NCBI GenBank assembly: GCA_015061745.1
Contig: SUWB01000001.1
Coordinates: forward strand, 1-64,000
Source of the DNA: Lentisphaerota bacterium
Lineage (GTDB): Bacteria > Verrucomicrobiota > Lentisphaeria > Victivallales > Victivallaceae
Reading direction: 5' to 3'
Length of the DNA: 64,000 nt
The translations under genes were made by a program, and so were the position numbers. Shown piece by piece: positions 15,421 to 22,269 of this stretch. Below the pieces are notes generated by a model. That model saw only the letters and a program-made list of their open reading frames with translations. It was not told the DNA's origin and searched no databases. Position 1 is the stretch's first letter, and the number at the start of each line of letters is the position of its first letter.

Positions 15421-15461
15421 ATAACAAAGAATAACAAATAAATAAAATATGGAGAAAAGAT

Positions 15462-17768
15462 ATGTTAGATAATGATTTTCCCAGTTCTGATGCGATCCGC
15501 AAAGCAGAAAAAAAAGGACTTGTTTTCAGCAAAGACAAAAAAATATTGAAAGAATGTACCAATAAAGAAATCGCTGAAGTCGTCATTCCAAACAGCGTGA
15601 CAAAAATCGGAGGGTGTGCGTTTTGGGGCTGCACCAGTCTGACCAGTGTCGTCATTCCAAACAGCGTGACGTATATCGGAAAGGATGCGTTTCAGCACTG
15701 CACCAGTCTGACCAGTGTCGTCATCCCCGACAGTGTGACCGAAATCGGCTGGAATGCGTTTTTCGGCTGCACCAGTCTGACCAGTGTCGTCATTCCAAAC
15801 AGCGTGACCAAAATCGGAGCGGGGGCATTTGAGGGCTGCAGAAGTCTGACCAGTGTCGTCCTCCCCGACAGCGTGACCGAAATCAGCAGAAAGGCGTTTA
15901 GAAACTGCGAAAGTCTGACCAGTGTCGTCATTCCAAACAGCGTGACTAAAATCGACAGATGGGCGTTTTACGGCTGCTCAAGTCTGACCAGTGTCGTCAT
16001 CCCCGACAGTGTGACCGAAATCGGAGAGTGGGCGTTTGACGGCTGCACCAGTCTGACCAGTGTCGTCATTCCCAACAGCGTGACCGAAATCAGCAGAGAG
16101 GCGTTTTACCGCTGCAGAAGTCTGACCAGTGTCGTCATCCCCGACAGCGTGACCGAAATCGGCAGAGAGGCGTTTTCCGGCTGCAGAAGTCTGACAAGTG
16201 TCGTCATCCCCGACAGCGTGACAAAAATCGACAGAGGGGCGTTTTCCGGCTGCACCAGTCTGACCAGTGTCGTCATTCCAAACAGCGTGACCGAAATCAG
16301 AGAGAGTGCGTTTCCCTGCTGCACCAGTCTGACCAGTGTCGTCATTCCAAACAGCGTGACTAAAATCGACAGATGGGCGTTTTACGGCTGCACCAGTCTG
16401 ACAAGTGTCGTCATTCCCGACAGCGTGACTGAAATCTGGGAAGAGGCGTTTAAGAACTGCACAGGTCTGACCAGTGTCGTCATCCCCGACAGCGTGACGT
16501 ATATCTGCGGTGGGGCGTTTAAGGACTGCTCAAGTCTGACCAGTGTCATCATTCCCGACAGCGTGACCAAAATCGGAGAGGAGGCGTTTAAGAACTGCTC
16601 AAGTCTGACAAGTGTCGTTATCCCAGACAGCGTGACCAAAATCGGAGAGGAGGCGTTTAAGAACTGCACCAGTCTGACAAGTGTCGTTATCCCAGACAGC
16701 GTGACCGAAATCGGCGGTGGGGCGTTTGACGGTGTCCAACAGGTTACTTCCAACAACAGCAAGTTCAAAGTTTGTAAAACGGGAACTCTTGTTGATGTTG
16801 ACCATCAGATGTTGCTTTATGTTCCCCCCTGTACAACAGAGTATATCCTCCCAGACAGCGTGACCCAAATCGGCAGTAGGGCGTTTAAGGACTGCTCAAG
16901 TCTGACTAGTGTCGTTATCCCCGACAGCGTGACCGAAATCGGCAGGGAGGCGTTTTACGGCTGCACCAGTCTGACCAGTGTCGTCATCCCCGACAGCGTG
17001 ACGTATATCTGCGGAGAGGCGTTTTACGGCTGCACCAGTCTGACAAGTATCGTCATCCCCGACAGCGTGACAGAAATCGGCAGTGGGGCGTTTGAGGGCT
17101 GCACCAGTCTGACCAGTGTCGTCATTCCAAACAGCGTGACGTATATCGGAAAGGATGCGTTTTTGCGCTGCACCAGCCTGACAAGTGTCGTCATCCCCAA
17201 CAGCGTGACCGCAATCGGCGATTGGGCGTTTTCCGGCTGCACCAGTCTGACCAGTGTCGTCATCCCCGACAGCGTGACGTATATCGGATACAGCGCGTTT
17301 CGGGGCTGTACCAGTCTGACCAGTGTCGTCATTCCCGACAGCGTGACGTATATCGGCGATGGGGCGTTTGAGAACTGCACCAGTCTGACAAGTGTCGTCA
17401 TTCCCGACAGCGTGACAAAAATCAGCAGAGAGGCGTTTCGTAACTGCGAAAGTCTGACCAGTGTCGTCATCCCCGACAGCGTGACCGAAATCGGCAGGGA
17501 GGCGTTTTGCGGCTGCGAAAGTCTGACAAGTGTCGTCATCCCAGACAGTGTGACGTATATCTGCGGTGGGACGTTTGAGGACTGCATAAGTCTGACCAGT
17601 GTCGTCATCCCTGACAGCGTAACTGCAATCGTAGAAGAAGCACGTGATTATTATGGGGATGGCAGTGATGATTATCTAGTCATAGGGGGTGCGTTTGAAG
17701 AAGCTGGTTGTGAAGAACAGGTCAGACGAGACTATGGACACTTGTTCATAAAAGAGGAATACTACTGA
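15462..17768 (+). CDS. BspA-type leucine-rich repeat protein (29 repeats)
   Basis: 768 aa made almost entirely of LRR_5/BspA repeats of 23 residues with the consensus SLTSVVIPDSVTEIGxxAFxGCT. I count about 28 full units plus one decayed unit. Between units 17 and 18 is a non-repeat insert of about 37 residues (QQVTSNNSKFKVCKTG onward), a common feature of this family. The N-terminal 40 residues are polar and Lys-rich, with no signal peptide and no membrane anchor, so it is either cytoplasmic or exported by an unusual route. The C-terminal 50 residues are acidic. Repeats are 69 bp long and nearly identical, suggesting ongoing unequal recombination. BspA-type proteins bind host or bacterial surfaces in gut and oral bacteria; this role is not shown here. 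Confidence 0.85.
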   Translation: MLDNDFPSSDAIRKAEKKGLVFSKDKKILKECTNKEIAEVVIPNSVTKIGGCAFWGCTSLTSVVIPNSVTYIGKDAFQHCTSLTSVVIPDSVTEIGWNAFFGCTSLTSVVIPNSVTKIGAGAFEGCRSLTSVVLPDSVTEISRKAFRNCESLTSVVIPNSVTKIDRWAFYGCSSLTSVVIPDSVTEIGEWAFDGCTSLTSVVIPNSVTEISREAFYRCRSLTSVVIPDSVTEIGREAFSGCRSLTSVVIPDSVTKIDRGAFSGCTSLTSVVIPNSVTEIRESAFPCCTSLTSVVIPNSVTKIDRWAFYGCTSLTSVVIPDSVTEIWEEAFKNCTGLTSVVIPDSVTYICGGAFKDCSSLTSVIIPDSVTKIGEEAFKNCSSLTSVVIPDSVTKIGEEAFKNCTSLTSVVIPDSVTEIGGGAFDGVQQVTSNNSKFKVCKTGTLVDVDHQMLLYVPPCTTEYILPDSVTQIGSRAFKDCSSLTSVVIPDSVTEIGREAFYGCTSLTSVVIPDSVTYICGEAFYGCTSLTSIVIPDSVTEIGSGAFEGCTSLTSVVIPNSVTYIGKDAFLRCTSLTSVVIPNSVTAIGDWAFSGCTSLTSVVIPDSVTYIGYSAFRGCTSLTSVVIPDSVTYIGDGAFENCTSLTSVVIPDSVTKISREAFRNCESLTSVVIPDSVTEIGREAFCGCESLTSVVIPDSVTYICGGTFEDCISLTSVVIPDSVTAIVEEARDYYGDGSDDYLVIGGAFEEAGCEEQVRRDYGHLFIKEEYY

Positions 17769-17807
17769 ATTGGCAGCATAAAAATATTATATTGTTGTAG
17801 TGTATAC

Positions 17808-17854
17808 GGAATTTCAGACACGGCCTTTAGGCTATCTGAAATTCCTTTTTTTTT
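17808..17854 (+). terminator. strong rho-independent terminator of the BspA-type gene
   Basis: GGAATTTCAGA, a 16-nt loop with a small inner GCC/GGC stem, then TCTGAAATTCC and nine T residues, 40 nt after the stop codon. Confidence 0.9.
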
Positions 17855-17857
17855 ACC

Positions 17858-18026
17858 AAAGTCGCAAGTTGGTATCTTTTTTCGGGGCATTTTACAGTTG
17901 TTTCGGAATGGTGGTCGTTTTGTTTGAGCTGAAAAATTTTCTCTGCTGCATAAAAAGAGAAAAACAGAGATATTTTCGCAAGTTAGCGAAGCGATAACCA
18001 TTTTATATTAATCCGCAACCGTTTGA
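17858..18026. repeat. 170-bp dispersed repeat, copy 2
   Basis: Direct copy of 14575-14744 (see that entry). It starts four bases after the BspA gene terminator. Confidence 0.85.
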
Positions 18027-18268
18027 ACCATCAACAGCCCGGCAGCATCAGCGGAATAATTTAATCACAACTCATTAAACAATATATTGTTCCATAGAAT
18101 GGCACCAATTATATTCCCTTGTAAAAAAAGCAGCTGTGGTCTGCCGTTTGTAACAACAGCAGTTCCCTGTGCTCCTTTTACCCGACAACGATCCTGCCTG
18201 TAATAATTCTTGAGGACTTTTGATTTTACCTCAAGTATAAAAATTGCCCTTTTTTCTGTAAGATGCAA

Positions 18269-18769
18269 TTAGAAATTGCATTTTATCAGTTCGGGGTGAT
18301 CGGGGTGGCGTTTTTTCACCACTTCCAGATATTTTTGGGCATCTTCAAGTTTGGCAAAAGTTTTTTCCACGCAGCGCGGTATATCCGCTCCGACGCTATC
18401 GCAAACGGTGTAAAATCCTGCCGCAGTCATCACTGGCAGCACCCAGCCGGGGCAATGGTCGCAGTAAATATCGCACACGCCTGCATCGTTATCCAGCACT
18501 TTAGCCAAACTCGGGCAATGGTGCATAATAAAGGTATAACTTTTGCCCTCATCAAGTATTGCATCGGCATCGCAATTTTCTTCAAAAATGATTTTATCCC
18601 AATACTCTTTCATACCTGCCAGGCCTTTAGAGGTGAACAAATCCAGACAATGGGTTTTCTGGTGTTCGGCAATGGTGGTGTAATATTCGTCGATCGCCGC
18701 TTGTCCCTGCTTCTGCAAATACTTGAATACTTCGGCGTAAAATTTGACAAAATGGTCGCTGGGTATCAT
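18269..18769 (-). CDS. Cys-rich protein of unknown function, paralogue 2
   Basis: 166 aa, start ATG at 18769 with GAGGTG upstream. It is a clear paralogue of the protein at 19249-19770: both begin MIPSDHFV+FY and share the block CPSLxKVxDNDAGxCxxYCxHCPGWVLPxM and a later D-x-PRC. Conserved Cys in this copy are 85, 99, 103, 106 and 133, with His39/His84/His105 nearby, suggesting a metal site or a redox-active centre. It is the last gene of a four-gene operon headed by a DapA/NanA-type aldolase. The general pattern recalls L-2-amino-thiazoline-4-carboxylate hydrolase-like proteins, but I cannot confirm this. No signal peptide. Confidence 0.7.
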   Translation of the reverse strand: MIPSDHFVKFYAEVFKYLQKQGQAAIDEYYTTIAEHQKTHCLDLFTSKGLAGMKEYWDKIIFEENCDADAILDEGKSYTFIMHHCPSLAKVLDNDAGVCDIYCDHCPGWVLPVMTAAGFYTVCDSVGADIPRCVEKTFAKLEDAQKYLEVVKKRHPDHPELIKCNF

Positions 18770-18777
18770 ATTTCACC

Positions 18778-19227
18778 TCACTTGCGGCGCAGCGTCTGAC
18801 GGCAGCCATTTTCCAGCGGTTCGATCACGATTTCAAAAGGAGAACCTTCGCACCAGCAGCTGTTCATTTTTTCGGTCGAATGACAGATCAGCGGGCGGTC
18901 GTCGATTTTTTCCTTGGCAAGCTGGCGCAGCGCAGGACATTCGCGCAATTCCAGAACAGCAGTGCCGTCGGGATTTTCGGTCAGCGTAAAATCGCACTTT
19001 TCGCGTTCAAGATAGTAACGCCAATGGCAGATAAGTTCCGAGGAATCTCCGCGCTGCAAACGTTCATAGATCGACTTGTAAACCTTTTTGGCCGTACTGT
19101 CCAGCACTTCATCGACTGCTTCCATACCAAAGTGGTCGAACAAATATTTTAACCCCACATAAGTACTGCCGTGAAAATCCAGATGCACTTCACCTGTGGA
19201 GCAATAACGCATTTCTTCGGGTTTCAT
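18778..19227 (-). CDS. Cys-rich protein of unknown function
   Basis: 149 aa, start at 19227 with AAGGATG upstream. N-terminal RYCSTGEVHLDFHGS is followed by a helical part; the C-terminal half has ECPALRQL, ICHSTEKMNSCWCEGSPFEI and a basic end. The placement of Cys/His near the C-terminus (CPAL ... CHS ... CWC) vaguely echoes its two neighbours, and it sits between those two paralogues with gaps of 8 and 21 nt. Loosely similar to L-2-amino-thiazoline-4-carboxylate hydrolase-type families; low certainty. Probably acts with the flanking paralogues. Confidence 0.65.
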   Translation of the reverse strand: MKPEEMRYCSTGEVHLDFHGSTYVGLKYLFDHFGMEAVDEVLDSTAKKVYKSIYERLQRGDSSELICHWRYYLEREKCDFTLTENPDGTAVLELRECPALRQLAKEKIDDRPLICHSTEKMNSCWCEGSPFEIVIEPLENGCRQTLRRK

Positions 19228-19248
19228 AAAATCATCCTTTCATTAAAC

Positions 19249-19770
19249 TCAATCTTCTTCCGGAAAATTCCATTTGACCAGTGTTCGGTCACCATTGTGT
19301 CTTTTCAGCACCAATCTGAGCTGCGCACGGGCATCTTCAATATGCTCGCAGATCGTTGTCTGACAACGCGGCATATCCAAACTTATCAGGTCATATACAT
19401 AATAATACCCAACCTTGCTCATAATCGGCAGCACCCAGCCAGGGCAATGACAGCAATACAAAGGACACGCCCCCGCATCGTTATCCTTTACCTTGCTCAA
19501 ACTCGGACAGCCGCTCATAAAACCCTTGAGCACTTTGCCGTATTGACCGTCTTCGATAAATTTATCGGAATCGCAATTTTCTTCTTTTTTGATTACCATC
19601 CAATAGTCGTACATACCCTGCAGACCGCCTTCGCTGAACTGCTTGAGGCAGTGGGTTTCCTGATGGCGGCTGATGGTCAGAAAATAGTCTTCCAGATGTT
19701 CGTGACCTTTGTTTTCCAAAAACTTGAAAATTTCGTTATAAAATCTTACAAAATGATCACTGGGTATCAT
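19249..19770 (-). CDS. Cys-rich protein of unknown function, paralogue 1
   Basis: 173 aa. I take ATG 19770 because GGAGG lies 5 nt upstream; an in-frame ATG at 19782 overlaps that site. It shares the DNDAG-x-C-x2-YC-x-HCPGWVLP core with the protein at 18269-18769. Downstream of the aldolase gene, separated by a strong hairpin. Two divergent copies flanking a third Cys-rich protein suggests a heteromeric complex. Function unknown. Confidence 0.7.
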   Translation of the reverse strand: MIPSDHFVRFYNEIFKFLENKGHEHLEDYFLTISRHQETHCLKQFSEGGLQGMYDYWMVIKKEENCDSDKFIEDGQYGKVLKGFMSGCPSLSKVKDNDAGACPLYCCHCPGWVLPIMSKVGYYYVYDLISLDMPRCQTTICEHIEDARAQLRLVLKRHNGDRTLVKWNFPEED

Positions 19771-19785
19771 AAAAGCCTCCATTGC

Positions 19786-19826
19786 AAACAGGCGTTCCCG
19801 TCTGTTTTACGCGGAAACGCCTGTTT
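19786..19826 (-). promoter_or_regulatory. intercistronic hairpin after the aldolase gene
   Basis: On the minus strand, AAACAGGCGTTTCC and GGGAACGCCTGTTT pair, with a 13-nt loop. It is followed by GCAATGGAGG, the ribosome site of the next gene, not a T-run, so it is probably an mRNA processing or differential-expression hairpin. Confidence 0.65.
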
Positions 19827-19835
19827 TATTTTTGC

Positions 19836-20765
19836 TTACTTCAACAGCCAATCCTTTTCGTCGCGGATAACTTCGTCGATCATCTTGGAACATTCTTCGG
19901 TCAGCTGATAGTTCAGATAGGTCTTGGCGGTGTTAAACACATTCAAACGCACCATAAGTTCCTTCTGTCCAGCCATCCAGCAGGCGATGTTTTTACCGCC
20001 GAATACCTTGTACATAACTTCGCTCAGGTGTTCCTGCAGAGCCTGCGCTTCGTCATATTTACCAGCATAGGCAAGACGGCACATTTCTGCAGCGTAAGCA
20101 CCGTTGAAGCAGCCACCGCCAAAGAGCACGCCGTCGTAACCAGCTTTGAGGTAAGTTACGCAATCAAATTCGTTGCCTGTAAGCACTGTCAGCGTTCCAT
20201 TGCGGCGCGCCTTGGCAGCCATAATAGCTTCAGTAAAATCAGGCTGACTGGCGGAATCTTTGCACAGAATGACTTTAGGATCATCCATAAGTCGGCCCAG
20301 CACTTCGGGCGTAACATAAACGCTGGAATATTTGCCGCGGTTGTACAGGCCAACAGGGATCTGGCTGGCATCGAACACCTGCTTGTACAGTTCATAGATA
20401 AAATCGCCTTTATCGGCAGCAAGCTGGAAGAACGGCGGAGCGATCACTGCTATATCAATACCGCAATCCTGATAACGTTCCAGATTTTCGATCATACGTT
20501 CGGCGGAGTTGTCAGTTATCTGCATAGCAACGGGGATTCTGCCGTTAACATAGCGGACGGTCAGTTCAGCCAGACGCTGACGTTCGCGGTCAGGCAGGAA
20601 CGGTCCTTCACCTGCAGTCCCAGCCAGAAACAGACCTTTGATACCGAGTTTGATCTGGTGATCGACCAATTTGCGCAGCGCATCGCTGTCAACTTTGCCG
20701 TCACAAGTAAGGGGGGTGGACATTGCCGACCAGGCACCTTTGAAAGAATCCATCGTAAAATTCAT
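19836..20765 (-). CDS. DapA/NanA-family class I aldolase
   Basis: 309-aa TIM-barrel aldolase/lyase of the dihydrodipicolinate synthase/N-acetylneuraminate lyase superfamily. Seen: GTAGEGPFL at residues 50-58 (the GTTGE pyruvate-carboxylate site with Thr to Ala), LYNRGKYSS with the catalytic Tyr, and CKDSAS with the Schiff-base Lys. Ribosome site AAAGGAGG is 8 nt upstream of ATG 20765. The YNRG in place of YNxP and the linked GntR/FadR-type regulator argue against lysine synthesis and for catabolism of a sugar acid or sialic-acid-like compound. It leads a minus-strand operon with three Cys-rich unknowns. Exact substrate undetermined. Confidence 0.85.
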   Translation of the reverse strand: MNFTMDSFKGAWSAMSTPLTCDGKVDSDALRKLVDHQIKLGIKGLFLAGTAGEGPFLPDRERQRLAELTVRYVNGRIPVAMQITDNSAERMIENLERYQDCGIDIAVIAPPFFQLAADKGDFIYELYKQVFDASQIPVGLYNRGKYSSVYVTPEVLGRLMDDPKVILCKDSASQPDFTEAIMAAKARRNGTLTVLTGNEFDCVTYLKAGYDGVLFGGGCFNGAYAAEMCRLAYAGKYDEAQALQEHLSEVMYKVFGGKNIACWMAGQKELMVRLNVFNTAKTYLNYQLTEECSKMIDEVIRDEKDWLLK

Positions 20766-20825
20766 TTTTATAACCTCCTTTTGAATGGATCAGTTAATAT
20801 GTAGTATTTATTATTGACTATTATT

Positions 20826-20854
20826 AAAATACACACAAAGCGGTAAAAATACAA
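20826..20854 (-). promoter_or_regulatory. putative promoter of the aldolase operon
   Basis: Minus-strand TTGTAT (20849-20854), 17 nt, TATTTT (20826-20831). The region between the aldolase and the divergent regulator (20766-20960) is AT-rich and is where the regulator would be expected to bind, but I see no clear operator palindrome. Confidence 0.45.
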
Positions 20855-20960
20855 ATTTCAGTTTGACTGTAAAGCTGTTTTTTTCTATTTTTTTCACAAT
20901 ATTTCTTTTTTATCGGCTGCAACGCTTGATTTTTTTATATTTTAAGTACATATTATCCAT

Positions 20961-21629
20961 ATGATGAAAAAGACAAAACAACAATATTTGACCGATCAGG
21001 TCGAAGAACGGATCTATCTGTATATCCGCGATAAAGGCTGCGTTTTCGGCGATGCTCTGCCCAAAGAGGAAGAACTTGCCGAAATCCTGGGCGTGTCGCG
21101 TACTATCACCCGCGAAGCCTTGAGCCGTTTGAAAGCCGCTGGTATCGTAGAAAGCCGCCGCCGCCGCGGTATGATCCTTAAAAAACCCGATCTGTTTGCC
21201 GGCTTGGATAAACTCATAAAGTACGACATCATTGATGAGCGTACCAGAAAAGAATTCGCAGAACTGCGTCTGGTCATCGAACTCGGTCTGGCGGATCTGA
21301 TCTATGTGAACCGCACTGCTGAAGCCATTGATGAACTCGAAAATATCTGCAGCGAATTCCGCAATGAACAAATCAATCTGAATAAACATCTGGCGGCAGA
21401 AAAAGATTTCCACCGCCGTTTGCTTGCTATGTCGGGCAACGAGCTTATTGAGCGTTTTCAGCTGCTTTTGGAAGCGTTCTTTTCGCCGCACAAAAAATTG
21501 CCGCAAACCACGTTGCTGAATTCATATACTGAACATATGGAACTGGTTACTGCTCTGCGCGGACATTCTATTGCTGAATGGCGGAAGATCGCCCACAAAC
21601 ACTTCGGGCACTATTTTACCAGCCGCTGA
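20961..21629 (+). CDS. GntR-family (FadR/FCD-type) transcriptional regulator
   Basis: 222 aa. Residues 8-75 form a winged helix: LTDQVEERIYLYI, LPKEEELAEILGVSRTITREAL, LKAAGIVESRRRRGMIL. Residues about 85-220 are all-helical FCD-type: ELRLVIELGLADL, EKDFHRRLLAMSGNEL and a late HMELVTALRGH. Asp/His residues in that half may bind a metal and a small acid ligand. It is transcribed away from the aldolase operon and probably controls both directions. No good ribosome site precedes the tandem ATG ATG start. Confidence 0.85.
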   Translation: MMKKTKQQYLTDQVEERIYLYIRDKGCVFGDALPKEEELAEILGVSRTITREALSRLKAAGIVESRRRRGMILKKPDLFAGLDKLIKYDIIDERTRKEFAELRLVIELGLADLIYVNRTAEAIDELENICSEFRNEQINLNKHLAAEKDFHRRLLAMSGNELIERFQLLLEAFFSPHKKLPQTTLLNSYTEHMELVTALRGHSIAEWRKIAHKHFGHYFTSR

Positions 21630-21926
21630 AAAAATCTGCTGTTTTCTGATTCCTTTGCGGCCGATTTTTTCGCTATACCTGCAAGCAATGCCGGACATTT
21701 CATAATTTTCCAGAGAGCCCTGCGGATAAATTCTTCAGATTCGTCGAACAACGTTTGCATTTCTTTACCTTTTGCTGATGCTTGTGTGGTGCAGATAATC
21801 TATTGAGATGCGGAATTTCTTGCATTCTGGTAAAAAATGCACTGTATCGAATTTGGATTTGGCAATAGAAAGCTGTCCTCTTATAAAACTACTGCAATTT
21901 TTTTTCATTTTTTTTGAAAAAACGAT

Positions 21927-21954
21927 TTGAAAAAATCATTTTTACAACTATATT
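21927..21954 (+). promoter_or_regulatory. promoter of the EF-G gene
   Basis: TTGAAA, 16 nt, TATATT, then ATGTTCC. It has the same form as the promoters at 24556, 55552, 59742 and 61680. It gives a leader of about 310 nt. Confidence 0.65.
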
Positions 21955-22004
21955 ATGTTCCTATCTTAAAAATTCACTAAAATAATTGATCTTAATTTAC
22001 AAAA

Positions 22005-22060
22005 GGGGGAACTTCTATGAAACAGCAGCTTTTGCATTCATCGAACAAAGAAGTTCTCCT
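22005..22060 (+). promoter_or_regulatory. 12-bp stem hiding the leader-peptide ribosome site
   Basis: GGGGGAACTTCT (22005-22016), the leader ribosome site and spacer, can pair over 12 contiguous positions (two G-U) with AGAAGTTCTCCT (22049-22060), which lies inside the leader ORF. Ribosomes translating the leader would open or rearrange this structure. Confidence 0.6.
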
Positions 22061-22082
22061 TTGTTTTTGCGTGGTTCGCTGA
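22017..22082 (+). CDS. 21-aa leader peptide upstream of EF-G
   Basis: ATG 22017 with the very strong ribosome site AAAAGGGGG at optimal distance. The product, MKQQLLHSSNKEVLLCFCVVR, is too short for a normal protein and has a hydrophobic, Cys-containing C-terminal half. Followed by two hairpins before the EF-G gene, as in translation-sensing leaders of ribosome-linked resistance genes. Confidence 0.55.
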   Translation: MKQQLLHSSNKEVLLCFCVVR

Positions 22083-22099
22083 TTCCCGGCACACGCACT

Positions 22100-22138
22100 G
22101 ACGGAAAATACATTTTTCCGTCCTCTCACCTTTTTTCC
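22100..22138 (+). terminator. attenuator-like hairpin in the EF-G leader
   Basis: GACGGAAAA and TTTTTCCGTC form a compact stem, followed 9 nt later by TTTTTTCCCTTTT. An imperfect terminator that could be conditional. Confidence 0.45.
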
Positions 22139-22165
22139 CTTTTCTAAACTCACAGTAGGCAGAAT

Positions 22166-22204
22166 ATGCTGAAACAGGAGGAGTTGTGCGCCTGTTTTCA
22201 GCAT
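22166..22204 (+). promoter_or_regulatory. stable hairpin before the EF-G ribosome site
   Basis: ATGCTGAAA-CAGG pairs with CCTG-TTTTCAGCAT, with one bulged T and a 12-nt loop. It lies 52 nt before the EF-G ribosome site AAGGAG. Confidence 0.65.
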
Positions 22205-22269
22205 TGTTCTGCTGTGCCTTTATCCGTACAATATTCATTATCTACACACAAAATCAAGGAGAAACAACC

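Larger units (their letters stand above)
14505..15461. other. 957-bp intergenic region with dispersed repeat and hairpin array
   Basis: It contains copy 1 of a 170-bp repeat, an array of short hairpins, a rho-independent terminator and a promoter, each listed separately. The open frames on both strands (for example 14835-15113) follow the repeats and have no ribosome site, so I do not call genes here. Confidence 0.7.
17769..18268. other. 500-bp intergenic region, convergent genes
   Basis: It holds the terminator of the BspA-type gene and copy 2 of the dispersed repeat. From 18027 to 18268 I see only AT-rich sequence. A 67-codon minus-strand frame (18065-18268) lies immediately downstream of the minus-strand operon but has no recognisable domain and is not called. 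Confidence 0.6.
21630..22269. other. 640-bp intergenic region with EF-G leader
   Basis: 21630-21920 is featureless AT-rich sequence to my reading. From 21927 it holds a promoter, a leader-peptide gene and three hairpins, described separately, ending at the EF-G start. Confidence 0.6.

Noticed and set aside
15465-17608. Minus-strand frames over the BspA-type gene
   Set aside because: The same 69-bp repeat read backwards; they break into many pieces and have no start signals.
18065-18268. 67-aa minus-strand frame after the Cys-rich operon
   Set aside because: No domain, no ribosome site and ordinary AT-rich intergenic composition.
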